A stretch of 64,000 nt of DNA from assembly GCF_051014685.1 (NCBI RefSeq), contig NW_027478460.1:868001-932000 (forward strand), read 5' to 3'. The DNA comes from Ptiloglossa arizonensis (lineage: Eukaryota > Arthropoda > Insecta > Hymenoptera > Colletidae). Numbering within the stretch: position 1 is the first letter of the stretch; every line of letters begins with the position of its first letter. The notes beneath the pieces are model-generated. The model saw only the letters and a list, made by a program, of their open reading frames with translations, searched no databases and was not told the DNA's origin. The translations under genes and the position numbers were made by a program. Below are positions 10,748 to 21,772 of the stretch, one piece after another.

Positions 10748-13722
10748 GAGCATCAGAACTGCGAAAATTTTGAGTTTCTCAAGCGTTTCTTACCTCCAAA
10801 CTGCCATATCTCGCGAACGGATTGACCTATCCGCAAAATTTCTGTTGCGTCTGAAAGTAGAAACTCGCCCGATTACAACGGTGGGTGTAGTTTTCCCCTA
10901 GGCCGTTGTAGTTATTCGTTTCGAGCATCAGAACTGCGAAAATTTTGAGTTTCTCAAGCGTTTCTTACCTCCAAACTGCCATATCTCGCGAACGGATTGA
11001 TCAATCCACAAAATTTCTGTTGCATCTGATAGTAGAAACTCGCCCGATTACAACGGTATGCGTACTTTTCCCCTATGCCGTTCTAGTTATTCGTTTCGAG
11101 CATCAGAACTGCGAAAATTTTGAGTTTCTCAAGCGTTTCTTACTTCCAAACTGCCATATCTCGCGAACGGATCGACCAATCCGTAAAATTTCTGTTGCAT
11201 GTGCAAGTAGAAACTCGCCTGATTACAACGGTATGCGTACTTTTCCCCTAGGCCGTTCTAGTTATTCGTTTCGAGCATCAGAACTGCGAAAATTTTGAGT
11301 TTCTCAAGCGTTTCTTACTTCCAAACTGCCATATCTCGCGAACGGATCGACCAATCCGCAAAATTTCTGTTGCATGTGCAAGTAGAAACTCGCCCGATTA
11401 GAACGGTATGCGTACTTTTCCCCTAGGCCGTTCTAGTTATTCGTTTCGAGCATCAGAACTGCGAAAATTTTGAGTTTCTCAAGCGTTTCTTACCTCCAAA
11501 CTGCCATATCTCGCGAACGGATTGATCCATCCGCAAAATTTCTGTTGCATCTGAAAGTAGAAACTCGCCCGATTACAACGGTATGCGTACTTTTCCCCTA
11601 TGCCGTTCTAGTTACTCGTTTCGAGCATCAGAACTGCGAAAATTTTGAGTTTATCAAGCGTTTCTTATTTCCAAACTGCCATATCTCGCGAACGGATTGA
11701 TCAATCCGCAAAATTTCTGTGGCATCTGAAAGTAGAAACTCGCCCGATTACAACGGTATGCGCACTTTTCCCCTAGGCGGTTCTAGTTATTCGTTTCGAG
11801 CATCAGAACTGCGAAAATTTTGAGTTTCTCAAGCGTTTCTTATTTCCAAACTGCCATATCTCGCGAACGGATCGACCAATCCGCAAAATTTCTGTTGCAT
11901 GTGCAAGTAGAATCTCGCCCGATTACAACGGTATGCGTACTTTTCCCCTATGCCGTTCTAGTTACTCGTTTCGAGCATCAGAACTGCGAAAATTTTGAGT
12001 TTCTCAAGCGTTTCTTATTTCCAAACTGCCATATCTCGCGAACGGATTGATCAATCCGCAAAATTTCTGTTGCATCTGAAAGTAGAAACTCGCCCGATTA
12101 CAACGGTATGCGTACTTTTCCCCTATGCCGTTCTAGTTACTCGTTTCGAGCATCAGAACTGCGAAAATTTTGAGTTTATCAAGCGTTTCTTATTTCCAAA
12201 CTGCCATATCTCGCGAACGGATTGATCAATCCGCAAAATTTCTGTGGCATCTGAAAGTAGAAACTCGCCCGATTACAACGGTATGCGCACTTTTCCCCTA
12301 GGCGGTTCTAGTTATTCGTTTCGAGCATCAGAACTGCGAAAATTTTGAGTTTCTCAAGCGTTTCTTATTTCCAAACTGCCATATCTCGCGAACGGATCGA
12401 CCAATCCGCAAAATTTCTGTTGCATGTGCAAGTAGAATCTCGCCCGATTACAACGGTATGAGTACTTTTCCCCTAGGCCGTTCTAGTTATTCGTTTCGAG
12501 CATCAGAACTGCGAAAATTTTGAGTTTCTCAAGCGTTTCTTACTTCCAAACTGCCATATCTCGCGAACGGATCGACCAATCCGCAAAATTTCTGTTGCAT
12601 GTGCAAGTAGAAACTCGCCCGATTAGAACGGTATGCGTACTTTTCCCCTAGGCCGTTCTAGTTATTCGTTTCGAGCATCAGAACTGCGAAAATTTTGAGT
12701 TTCTCAAGCGTTTCTTACCTCCAAACTGCCATATCTCGCGAACGGATTGATCCATCCGCAAAATTTCTGTTGCATCTGAAAGTAGAAACTCGCCCGATTA
12801 CAACGGTATGCGTACTTTTCCCCTATGCCGTTCTAGTTACTCGTTTCGAGCATCAGAACTGCGAAAATTTTGAGTTTATCAAGCGTTTCTTATTTCCAAA
12901 CTGCCATATCTCGCGAACGGATTGATCAATCCGCAAAATTTCTGTGGCATCTGAAAGTAGAAACTCGCCCGATTACAACGGTATGCGCACTTTTCCCCTA
13001 GGCGGTTCTAGTTATTCGTTTCGAGCATCAGAACTGCGAAAATTTTGAGTTTCTCAAGCGTTTCTTATTTCCAAACTGCCATATCTCGCGAACGGATCGA
13101 CCAATCCGCAAAATTTCTGTTGCATGTGCAAGTAGAATCTCGCCCGATTACAACGGTATGCGTACTTTTCCCCTATGCCGTTCTAGTTACTCGTTTCGAG
13201 CATCAGAACTGCGAAAATTTTGAGTTTCTCAAGCGTTTCTTATTTCCAAACTGCCATATCTCGCGAACGGATTGATCAATCCGCAAAATTTCTGTTGCAT
13301 CTGAAAGTAGAAACTCGCCCGATTACAACGGTATGCGTACTTTTCCCCTATGCCGTTCTAGTTACTCGTTTCGAGCATCAGAACTGCGAAAATTTTGAGT
13401 TTATCAAGCGTTTCTTATTTCCAAACTGCCATATCTCGCGAACGGATTGATCAATCCGCAAAATTTCTGTGGCATCTGAAAGTAGAAACTCGCCCGATTA
13501 CAACGGTATGCGCACTTTTCCCCTAGGCGGTTCTAGTTATTCGTTTCGAGCATCAGAACTGCGAAAATTTTGAGTTTCTCAAGCGTTTCTTATTTCCAAA
13601 CTGCCATATCTCGCGAACGGATCGACCAATCCGCAAAATTTCTGTTGCATGTGCAAGTAGAATCTCGCCCGATTACAACGGTATGCGTACTTTTCCCCTA
13701 TGCCGTTCTAGTTACTCGTTTC
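10048..13722 (+). repeat. 21-mer higher-order repeat, copy 1 (3675 bp)
   Basis: Twenty-one monomers in the order G H X Y, G H X Y, Z U V' T U V, Y Z U V' T U V' (the T units here carry TATTTCC). The next 3675 bp repeat this order. Every marker checked falls exactly 3675 bp downstream, including ATCCGTAAAAT in both X units and the unique GTATGAGTAC in the unit starting at 12323. Inside the HOR, G-H-X-Y is doubled (10048-10747 and 10748-11447, 700 bp apart) and Z-U-V'-T-U-V is nearly doubled (11448 and 12673, 1225 bp apart). Confidence 0.92.
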
Positions 13723-16700
13723 GAGCATCAGAACTGCGAAAATTTTGAGTTTCTCAAGCGTTTCTTACCTCCAAACTGCCATATCTCGCGAACGGATTGA
13801 CCTATCCGCAAAATTTCTGTTGCGTCTGAAAGTAGAAACTCGCCCGATTACAACGGTGGGTGTAGTTTTCCCCTAGGCCGTTGTAGTTATTCGTTTCGAG
13901 CATCAGAACTGCGAAAATTTTGAGTTTCTCAAGCGTTTCTTACCTCCAAACTGCCATATCTCGCGAACGGATTGATCAATCCACAAAATTTCTGTTGCAT
14001 CTGATAGTAGAAACTCGCCCGATTACAACGGTATGCGTACTTTTCCCCTATGCCGTTCTAGTTATTCGTTTCGAGCATCAGAACTGCGAAAATTTTGAGT
14101 TTCTCAAGCGTTTCTTACTTCCAAACTGCCATATCTCGCGAACGGATCGACCAATCCGTAAAATTTCTGTTGCATGTGCAAGTAGAAACTCGCCTGATTA
14201 CAACGGTATGCGTACTTTTCCCCTAGGCCGTTCTAGTTATTCGTTTCGAGCATCAGAACTGCGAAAATTTTGAGTTTCTCAAGCGTTTCTTACTTCCAAA
14301 CTGCCATATCTCGCGAACGGATCGACCAATCCGCAAAATTTCTGTTGCATGTGCAAGTAGAAACTCGCCCGATTAGAACGGTATGCGTACTTTTCCCCTA
14401 GGCCGTTCTAGTTATTCGTTTCGAGCATCAGAACTGCGAAAATTTTGAGTTTCTCAAGCGTTTCTTACCTCCAAACTGCCATATCTCGCGAACGGATTGA
14501 CCTATCCGCAAAATTTCTGTTGCGTCTGAAAGTAGAAACTCGCCCGATTACAACGGTGGGTGTAGTTTTCCCCTAGGCCGTTGTAGTTATTCGTTTCGAG
14601 CATCAGAACTGCGAAAATTTTGAGTTTCTCAAGCGTTTCTTACCTCCAAACTGCCATATCTCGCGAACGGATTGATCAATCCACAAAATTTCTGTTGCAT
14701 CTGATAGTAGAAACTCGCCCGATTACAACGGTATGCGTACTTTTCCCCTATGCCGTTCTAGTTATTCGTTTCGAGCATCAGAACTGCGAAAATTTTGAGT
14801 TTCTCAAGCGTTTCTTACTTCCAAACTGCCATATCTCGCGAACGGATCGACCAATCCGTAAAATTTCTGTTGCATGTGCAAGTAGAAACTCGCCTGATTA
14901 CAACGGTATGCGTACTTTTCCCCTAGGCCGTTCTAGTTATTCGTTTCGAGCATCAGAACTGCGAAAATTTTGAGTTTCTCAAGCGTTTCTTACTTCCAAA
15001 CTGCCATATCTCGCGAACGGATCGACCAATCCGCAAAATTTCTGTTGCATGTGCAAGTAGAAACTCGCCCGATTAGAACGGTATGCGTACTTTTCCCCTA
15101 GGCCGTTCTAGTTATTCGTTTCGAGCATCAGAACTGCGAAAATTTTGAGTTTCTCAAGCGTTTCTTACCTCCAAACTGCCATATCTCGCGAACGGATTGA
15201 TCCATCCGCAAAATTTCTGTTGCATCTGAAAGTAGAAACTCGCCCGATTACAACGGTATGCGTACTTTTCCCCTATGCCGTTCTAGTTACTCGTTTCGAG
15301 CATCAGAACTGCGAAAATTTTGAGTTTATCAAGCGTTTCTTATTTCCAAACTGCCATATCTCGCGAACGGATTGATCAATCCGCAAAATTTCTGTGGCAT
15401 CTGAAAGTAGAAACTCGCCCGATTACAACGGTATGCGCACTTTTCCCCTAGGCGGTTCTAGTTATTCGTTTCGAGCATCAGAACTGCGAAAATTTTGAGT
15501 TTCTCAAGCGTTTCTTATTTCCAAACTGCCATATCTCGCGAACGGATCGACCAATCCGCAAAATTTCTGTTGCATGTGCAAGTAGAATCTCGCCCGATTA
15601 CAACGGTATGCGTACTTTTCCCCTATGCCGTTCTAGTTACTCGTTTCGAGCATCAGAACTGCGAAAATTTTGAGTTTCTCAAGCGTTTCTTATTTCCAAA
15701 CTGCCATATCTCGCGAACGGATTGATCAATCCGCAAAATTTCTGTTGCATCTGAAAGTAGAAACTCGCCCGATTACAACGGTATGCGTACTTTTCCCCTA
15801 TGCCGTTCTAGTTACTCGTTTCGAGCATCAGAACTGCGAAAATTTTGAGTTTATCAAGCGTTTCTTATTTCCAAACTGCCATATCTCGCGAACGGATTGA
15901 TCAATCCGCAAAATTTCTGTGGCATCTGAAAGTAGAAACTCGCCCGATTACAACGGTATGCGCACTTTTCCCCTAGGCGGTTCTAGTTATTCGTTTCGAG
16001 CATCAGAACTGCGAAAATTTTGAGTTTCTCAAGCGTTTCTTATTTCCAAACTGCCATATCTCGCGAACGGATCGACCAATCCGCAAAATTTCTGTTGCAT
16101 GTGCAAGTAGAATCTCGCCCGATTACAACGGTATGAGTACTTTTCCCCTAGGCCGTTCTAGTTATTCGTTTCGAGCATCAGAACTGCGAAAATTTTGAGT
16201 TTCTCAAGCGTTTCTTACTTCCAAACTGCCATATCTCGCGAACGGATCGACCAATCCGCAAAATTTCTGTTGCATGTGCAAGTAGAAACTCGCCCGATTA
16301 GAACGGTATGCGTACTTTTCCCCTAGGCCGTTCTAGTTATTCGTTTCGAGCATCAGAACTGCGAAAATTTTGAGTTTCTCAAGCGTTTCTTACCTCCAAA
16401 CTGCCATATCTCGCGAACGGATTGATCCATCCGCAAAATTTCTGTTGCATCTGAAAGTAGAAACTCGCCCGATTACAACGGTATGCGTACTTTTCCCCTA
16501 TGCCGTTCTAGTTACTCGTTTCGAGCATCAGAACTGCGAAAATTTTGAGTTTATCAAGCGTTTCTTATTTCCAAACTGCCATATCTCGCGAACGGATTGA
16601 TCAATCCGCAAAATTTCTGTGGCATCTGAAAGTAGAAACTCGCCCGATTACAACGGTATGCGCACTTTTCCCCTAGGCGGTTCTAGTTATTCGTTTCGAG

Positions 16701-17397
16701 CATCAGAACTGCGAAAATTTTGAGTTTCTCAAGCGTTTCTTATTTCCAAACTGCCATATCTCGCGAACGGATCGACCAATCCGCAAAATTTCTGTTGCAT
16801 GTGCAAGTAGAATCTCGCCCGATTACAACGGTATGCGTACTTTTCCCCTATGCCGTTCTAGTTACTCGTTTCGAGCATCAGAACTGCGAAAATTTTGAGT
16901 TTCTCAAGCGTTTCTTATTTCCAAACTGCCATATCTCGCGAACGGATTGATCAATCCGCAAAATTTCTGTTGCATCTGAAAGTAGAAACTCGCCCGATTA
17001 CAACGGTATGCGTACTTTTCCCCTATGCCGTTCTAGTTACTCGTTTCGAGCATCAGAACTGCGAAAATTTTGAGTTTATCAAGCGTTTCTTATTTCCAAA
17101 CTGCCATATCTCGCGAACGGATTGATCAATCCGCAAAATTTCTGTGGCATCTGAAAGTAGAAACTCGCCCGATTACAACGGTATGCGCACTTTTCCCCTA
17201 GGCGGTTCTAGTTATTCGTTTCGAGCATCAGAACTGCGAAAATTTTGAGTTTCTCAAGCGTTTCTTATTTCCAAACTGCCATATCTCGCGAACGGATCGA
17301 CCAATCCGCAAAATTTCTGTTGCATGTGCAAGTAGAATCTCGCCCGATTACAACGGTATGCGTACTTTTCCCCTATGCCGTTCTAGTTACTCGTTTC
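13723..17397 (+). repeat. 21-mer higher-order repeat, copy 2 (3675 bp)
   Basis: Tandem copy of 10048-13722; I noticed no differences at the markers compared. The copy ends where an R-like unit (TGCGGCATC, GTGTCG) at 17398 replaces the G unit that would open a third copy. Markers: ATCCGTAAAAT near 14153 and 14853, GTATGAGTAC near 16132. Such near-identity implies recent duplication or very recent homogenisation. Confidence 0.92.
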
Positions 17398-18440
17398 GAG
17401 CATCAGAACTGCGAAAATTTTGAGTTTCTCAAGCGTTTCTTATTTCCAAACTGCCATATCTCGCGAACGGATTGATCAATCCGCAAAATTTCTGCGGCAT
17501 CTGAAAGTAGAAACTCGCCCGATTACAACGGTATGCGCACTTTTCCCCTAGGCCGTTCTAGTTATTCGTGTCGAGCATCAGAACTGCGAAAATTTTGAGT
17601 TTCTCAAGCGTTTCTTACCTCCAAACTGCCATATCTCGCGAACGGATTGACCTATCCGCAAAATTTCTGTTGCGTCTGAAAGTAGAAACTCGCCCGATTA
17701 CAACGGTGGGTGTAGTTTTCCCCTAGGCCGTTGTAGTTATTCGTTTCGAGCATCAGAACTGCGAAAATTTTGAGTTTCTCAAGCGTTTCTTACCTCCAAA
17801 CTGCCATATCTCGCGAACGGATTGATCAATCCACAAAATTTCTGTTGCATCTGATAGTAGAAACTCGCCCGATTACAACGGTATGCGTACTTTTCCCCTA
17901 TGCCGTTCTAGTTATTCGTTTCGAGCATCAGAACTGCGAAAATTTTGAGCTTCTCAAGCGTTTCTTACCTCCAAACTGCCATATCTCGCGAACGGATTGA
18001 TCAATCCACAAAATTTCTGTTGCATCTGATAGTAGAAACTCGCCCGATTACTACGGTATGCGTGCTTTTCCCCTATGCCGTTCTAGTTATTCGTTTCGAG
18101 CATCAGAACTGCGAAAATTTTGAGTTTCTCAAGCGTTTCTTACTTCCAAACTGCCATATCTCGCGAACGGATCGACCAATCCGCAAAATTTCTGTTGCAT
18201 GTGCAAGTAGAAACTCGCCTGATTACAACGGTATGCGTACTTTTCCCCTAGGCCGTTCTAGTTATTCGTTTCGAGCATCAGAACTGCGAAAATTTTGAGT
18301 TTCTCAAGCGTTTCTTACTTCCAAACTGCCATATCTCGCGAACGGATCGACAAATCCGCAAAATTTCTGTTGCATGTGCAAGTAGAAACTCGCCCGATTA
18401 GAACGCTATGCGTACTTTTCCCCTATGCCGTTCTAGTTAC
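16173..18440 (+). repeat. 16-mer HOR block, copy 1 (offset 2800 bp)
   Basis: Order Y Z U V' T U V' R G H H' X Y', where H' has TTTTGAGCTTCTC and GATTACTACGG with GTATGCGTGC, and Y' has CGACAAATCC and AACGCTATG. The same order recurs 2800 bp downstream. The first seven monomers overlap the end of 21-mer copy 2, so this block must have formed after, or across the edge of, the 21-mer duplication. Confidence 0.88.
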
Positions 18441-18972
18441 TCGTTTCGAGCATCAGAACTGCGAAAATTTTGAGTTTATCAAGCGTTTCTTATTTCCAAA
18501 CTGCCATATCTCGCGAACGGATTGATCAATCCACAAAATTTCTGTTGCATCTGATAGTAGAAACTCGCCCGATTACTACGGTATGCGTGCTTTTCCCCTA
18601 TGCCGTTCTAGTTATTCGTTTCGAGCATCAGAACTGCGAAAATTTTGAGTTTCTCAAGCGTTTCTTACTTCCAAACTGCCATATCTCGCGAACGGATCGA
18701 CAAATCCGCAAAATTTCTGTTGCATGTGCAAGTAGAAACTCGCCCGATTACAACGGTATGCGTACTTTTCCCCTATGCCGTTCTAGTTACTCGTTTCGAG
18801 CATCAGAACTGCGAAAATTTTGAGTTTCTCAAGCGTTTCTTACCTCCAAACTGCCATATCTCGCGAACGGATTGATCAATCCGCAAAATTTCTGTTGCAT
18901 CTGAAAGTAGAAACTCGCCCGATTACAACGGTATGCGTACTTTTCCCCTATGCCGTTCTAGTTACTCGTTTC
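18441..18972 (+). repeat. Three monomers joining the 16-mer copies
   Basis: A hybrid U/H' unit at 18448 (TTTATCAAG with ATCCACAAA and GTATGCGTGC), a CGACAAATCC unit at 18623 whose tail is ATGCCG, and a T unit at 18798. After copy 2 the corresponding units sit at 21423, 21598 and 21773, at an offset of 2975 instead of 2800. Copy 2 therefore carries one extra T monomer, at 21248. Confidence 0.8.
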
Positions 18973-21240
18973 GAGCATCAGAACTGCGAAAATTTTGAGT
19001 TTCTCAAGCGTTTCTTACTTCCAAACTGCCATATCTCGCGAACGGATCGACCAATCCGCAAAATTTCTGTTGCATGTGCAAGTAGAAACTCGCCCGATTA
19101 GAACGGTATGCGTACTTTTCCCCTAGGCCGTTCTAGTTATTCGTTTCGAGCATCAGAACTGCGAAAATTTTGAGTATCTCAAGCGTTTCTTACCTCCAAA
19201 CTGCCATATCTCGCGAACGGATTGATCCATCCGCAAAATTTCTGTTGCATCTGAAAGTAGAAACTCGCCCGATTACAACGGTTTGCGTACTTTTCCCCTA
19301 TGCCGTTCTAGTTACTCGTTTCGAGCATCAGAACTGCGAAAATTTTGAGTTTATCAAGCGTTTCTTATTTCCAAACTGCCATATCTCGCGAACGGATTGA
19401 TCAATCCGCAAAATTTCTGTGGCATCTGAAAGTAGAAACTCGCCCGATTACAACGGTATGCGCACTTTTCCCCTAGGCGGTTCTAGTTATTCGTTTCGAG
19501 CATCAGAACTGCGAAAATTTTGAGTTTCTCAAGCGTTTCTTATTTCCAAACTGCCATATCTCGCGAACGGATCGACCAATCCGCAAAATTTCTGTTGCAT
19601 GTGCAAGTAGAATCTCGCCCGATTACAACGGTATGCGTACTTTTCCCCTATGCCGTTCTAGTTACTCGTTTCGAGCATCAGAACTGCGAAAATTTTGAGT
19701 TTCTCAAGCGTTTCTTATTTCCAAACTGCCATATCTCGCGAACGGATTGATCAATCCGCAAAATTTCTGTTGCATCTGAAAGTAGAAACTCGCCCGATTA
19801 CAACGGTATGCGTACTTTTCCCCTATGCCGTTCTAGTTACTCGTTTCGAGCATCAGAACTGCGAAAATTTTGAGTTTATCAAGCGTTTCTTATTTCCAAA
19901 CTGCCATATCTCGCGAACGGATTGATCAATCCGCAAAATTTCTGTGGCATCTGAAAGTAGAAACTCGCCCGATTACAACGGTATGCGCACTTTTCCCCTA
20001 GGCGGTTCTAGTTATTCGTTTCGAGCATCAGAACTGCGAAAATTTTGAGTTTCTCAAGCGTTTCTTATTTCCAAACTGCCATATCTCGCGAACGGATCGA
20101 CCAATCCGCAAAATTTCTGTTGCATGTGCAAGTAGAATCTCGCCCGATTACAACGGTATGCGTACTTTTCCCCTATGCCGTTCTAGTTACTCGTTTCGAG
20201 CATCAGAACTGCGAAAATTTTGAGTTTCTCAAGCGTTTCTTATTTCCAAACTGCCATATCTCGCGAACGGATTGATCAATCCGCAAAATTTCTGCGGCAT
20301 CTGAAAGTAGAAACTCGCCCGATTACAACGGTATGCGCACTTTTCCCCTAGGCCGTTCTAGTTATTCGTGTCGAGCATCAGAACTGCGAAAATTTTGAGT
20401 TTCTCAAGCGTTTCTTACCTCCAAACTGCCATATCTCGCGAACGGATTGACCTATCCGCAAAATTTCTGTTGCGTCTGAAAGTAGAAACTCGCCCGATTA
20501 CAACGGTGGGTGTAGTTTTCCCCTAGGCCGTTGTAGTTATTCGTTTCGAGCATCAGAACTGCGAAAATTTTGAGTTTCTCAAGCGTTTCTTACCTCCAAA
20601 CTGCCATATCTCGCGAACGGATTGATCAATCCACAAAATTTCTGTTGCATCTGATAGTAGAAACTCGCCCGATTACAACGGTATGCGTACTTTTCCCCTA
20701 TGCCGTTCTAGTTATTCGTTTCGAGCATCAGAACTGCGAAAATTTTGAGCTTCTCAAGCGTTTCTTACCTCCAAACTGCCATATCTCGCGAACGGATTGA
20801 TCAATCCACAAAATTTCTGTTGCATCTGATAGTAGAAACTCGCCCGATTACTACGGTATGCGTGCTTTTCCCCTATGCCGTTCTAGTTATTCGTTTCGAG
20901 CATCAGAACTGCGAAAATTTTGAGTTTCTCAAGCGTTTCTTACTTCCAAACTGCCATATCTCGCGAACGGATCGACCAATCCGCAAAATTTCTGTTGCAT
21001 GTGCAAGTAGATACTCGCCTGATTACAACGGTATGCGTACTTTTCCCCTAGGCCGTTCTAGTTATTCGTTTCGAGCATCAGAACTGCGAAAATTTTGAGT
21101 TTCTCAAGCGTTTCTTACTTCCAAACTGCCATATCTCGCGAACGGATCGACAAATCCGCAAAATTTCTGTTGCATGTGCAAGTAGAAACTCGCCCGATTA
21201 GAACGCTATGCGTACTTTTCCCCTAGGCCGTTCTAGTTAT
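18973..21240 (+). repeat. 16-mer HOR block, copy 2 (offset 2800 bp)
   Basis: Repeats 16173-18440. Shared rare markers: TTTTGAGCTTCTC near 17944 and 20744, GATTACTACGG near 18046 and 20846, AACGCTATG near 18403 and 21203. Copy-specific changes are GAGTATCTC near 19171, GGTTTGCG near 19281 and AGTAGATACTCG near 21005. The final unit ends in GGCCGTTC where copy 1 ends in ATGCCGTTC, marking the breakpoint. Confidence 0.88.
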
Positions 21241-21772
21241 TCGTTTCGAGCATCAGAACTGCGAAAATTTTGAGTTTCTCAAGCGTTTCTTACCTCCAAA
21301 CTGCCATATCTCGCGAACGGATTGATCAATCCGCAAAATTTCTGTTGCATCTGAAAGTAGAAACTCGCCCGATTACAACGGTATGCGTACTTTTCCCCTA
21401 TGCCGTTCTAGTTACTCGTTTCGAGCATCAGAACTGCGAAAATTTTGAGTTTATCAAGCGTTTCTTATTTCCAAACTGCCATATCTCGCGAACGGATTGA
21501 TCAATCCACAAAATTTCTGTTGCATCTGATAGTAGAAACTCGCCCGATTACTACGGTATGCGTGCTTTTCCCCTATGCCGTTCTAGTTATTCGTTTCGAG
21601 CATCAGAACTGCGAAAATTTTGAGTTTCTCAAGCGTTTCTTACTTCCAAACTGCCATATCTCGCGAACGGATCGACAAATCCGCAAAATTTCTGTTGCAT
21701 GTGCAAGTAAAAACTCGCCCGATTAGAACGCTATGCGTACTTTTCCCCTAGGCCGTTCTAGTTATTCGTTTC
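21241..21772 (+). repeat. Extra T monomer and hybrid units after the 16-mer
   Basis: T unit at 21248, hybrid U/H' unit at 21423 (equivalent of 18448) and a CGACAAATCC unit at 21598 with the private change GCAAGTAAAAACTCG. No other sequence. Confidence 0.75.
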
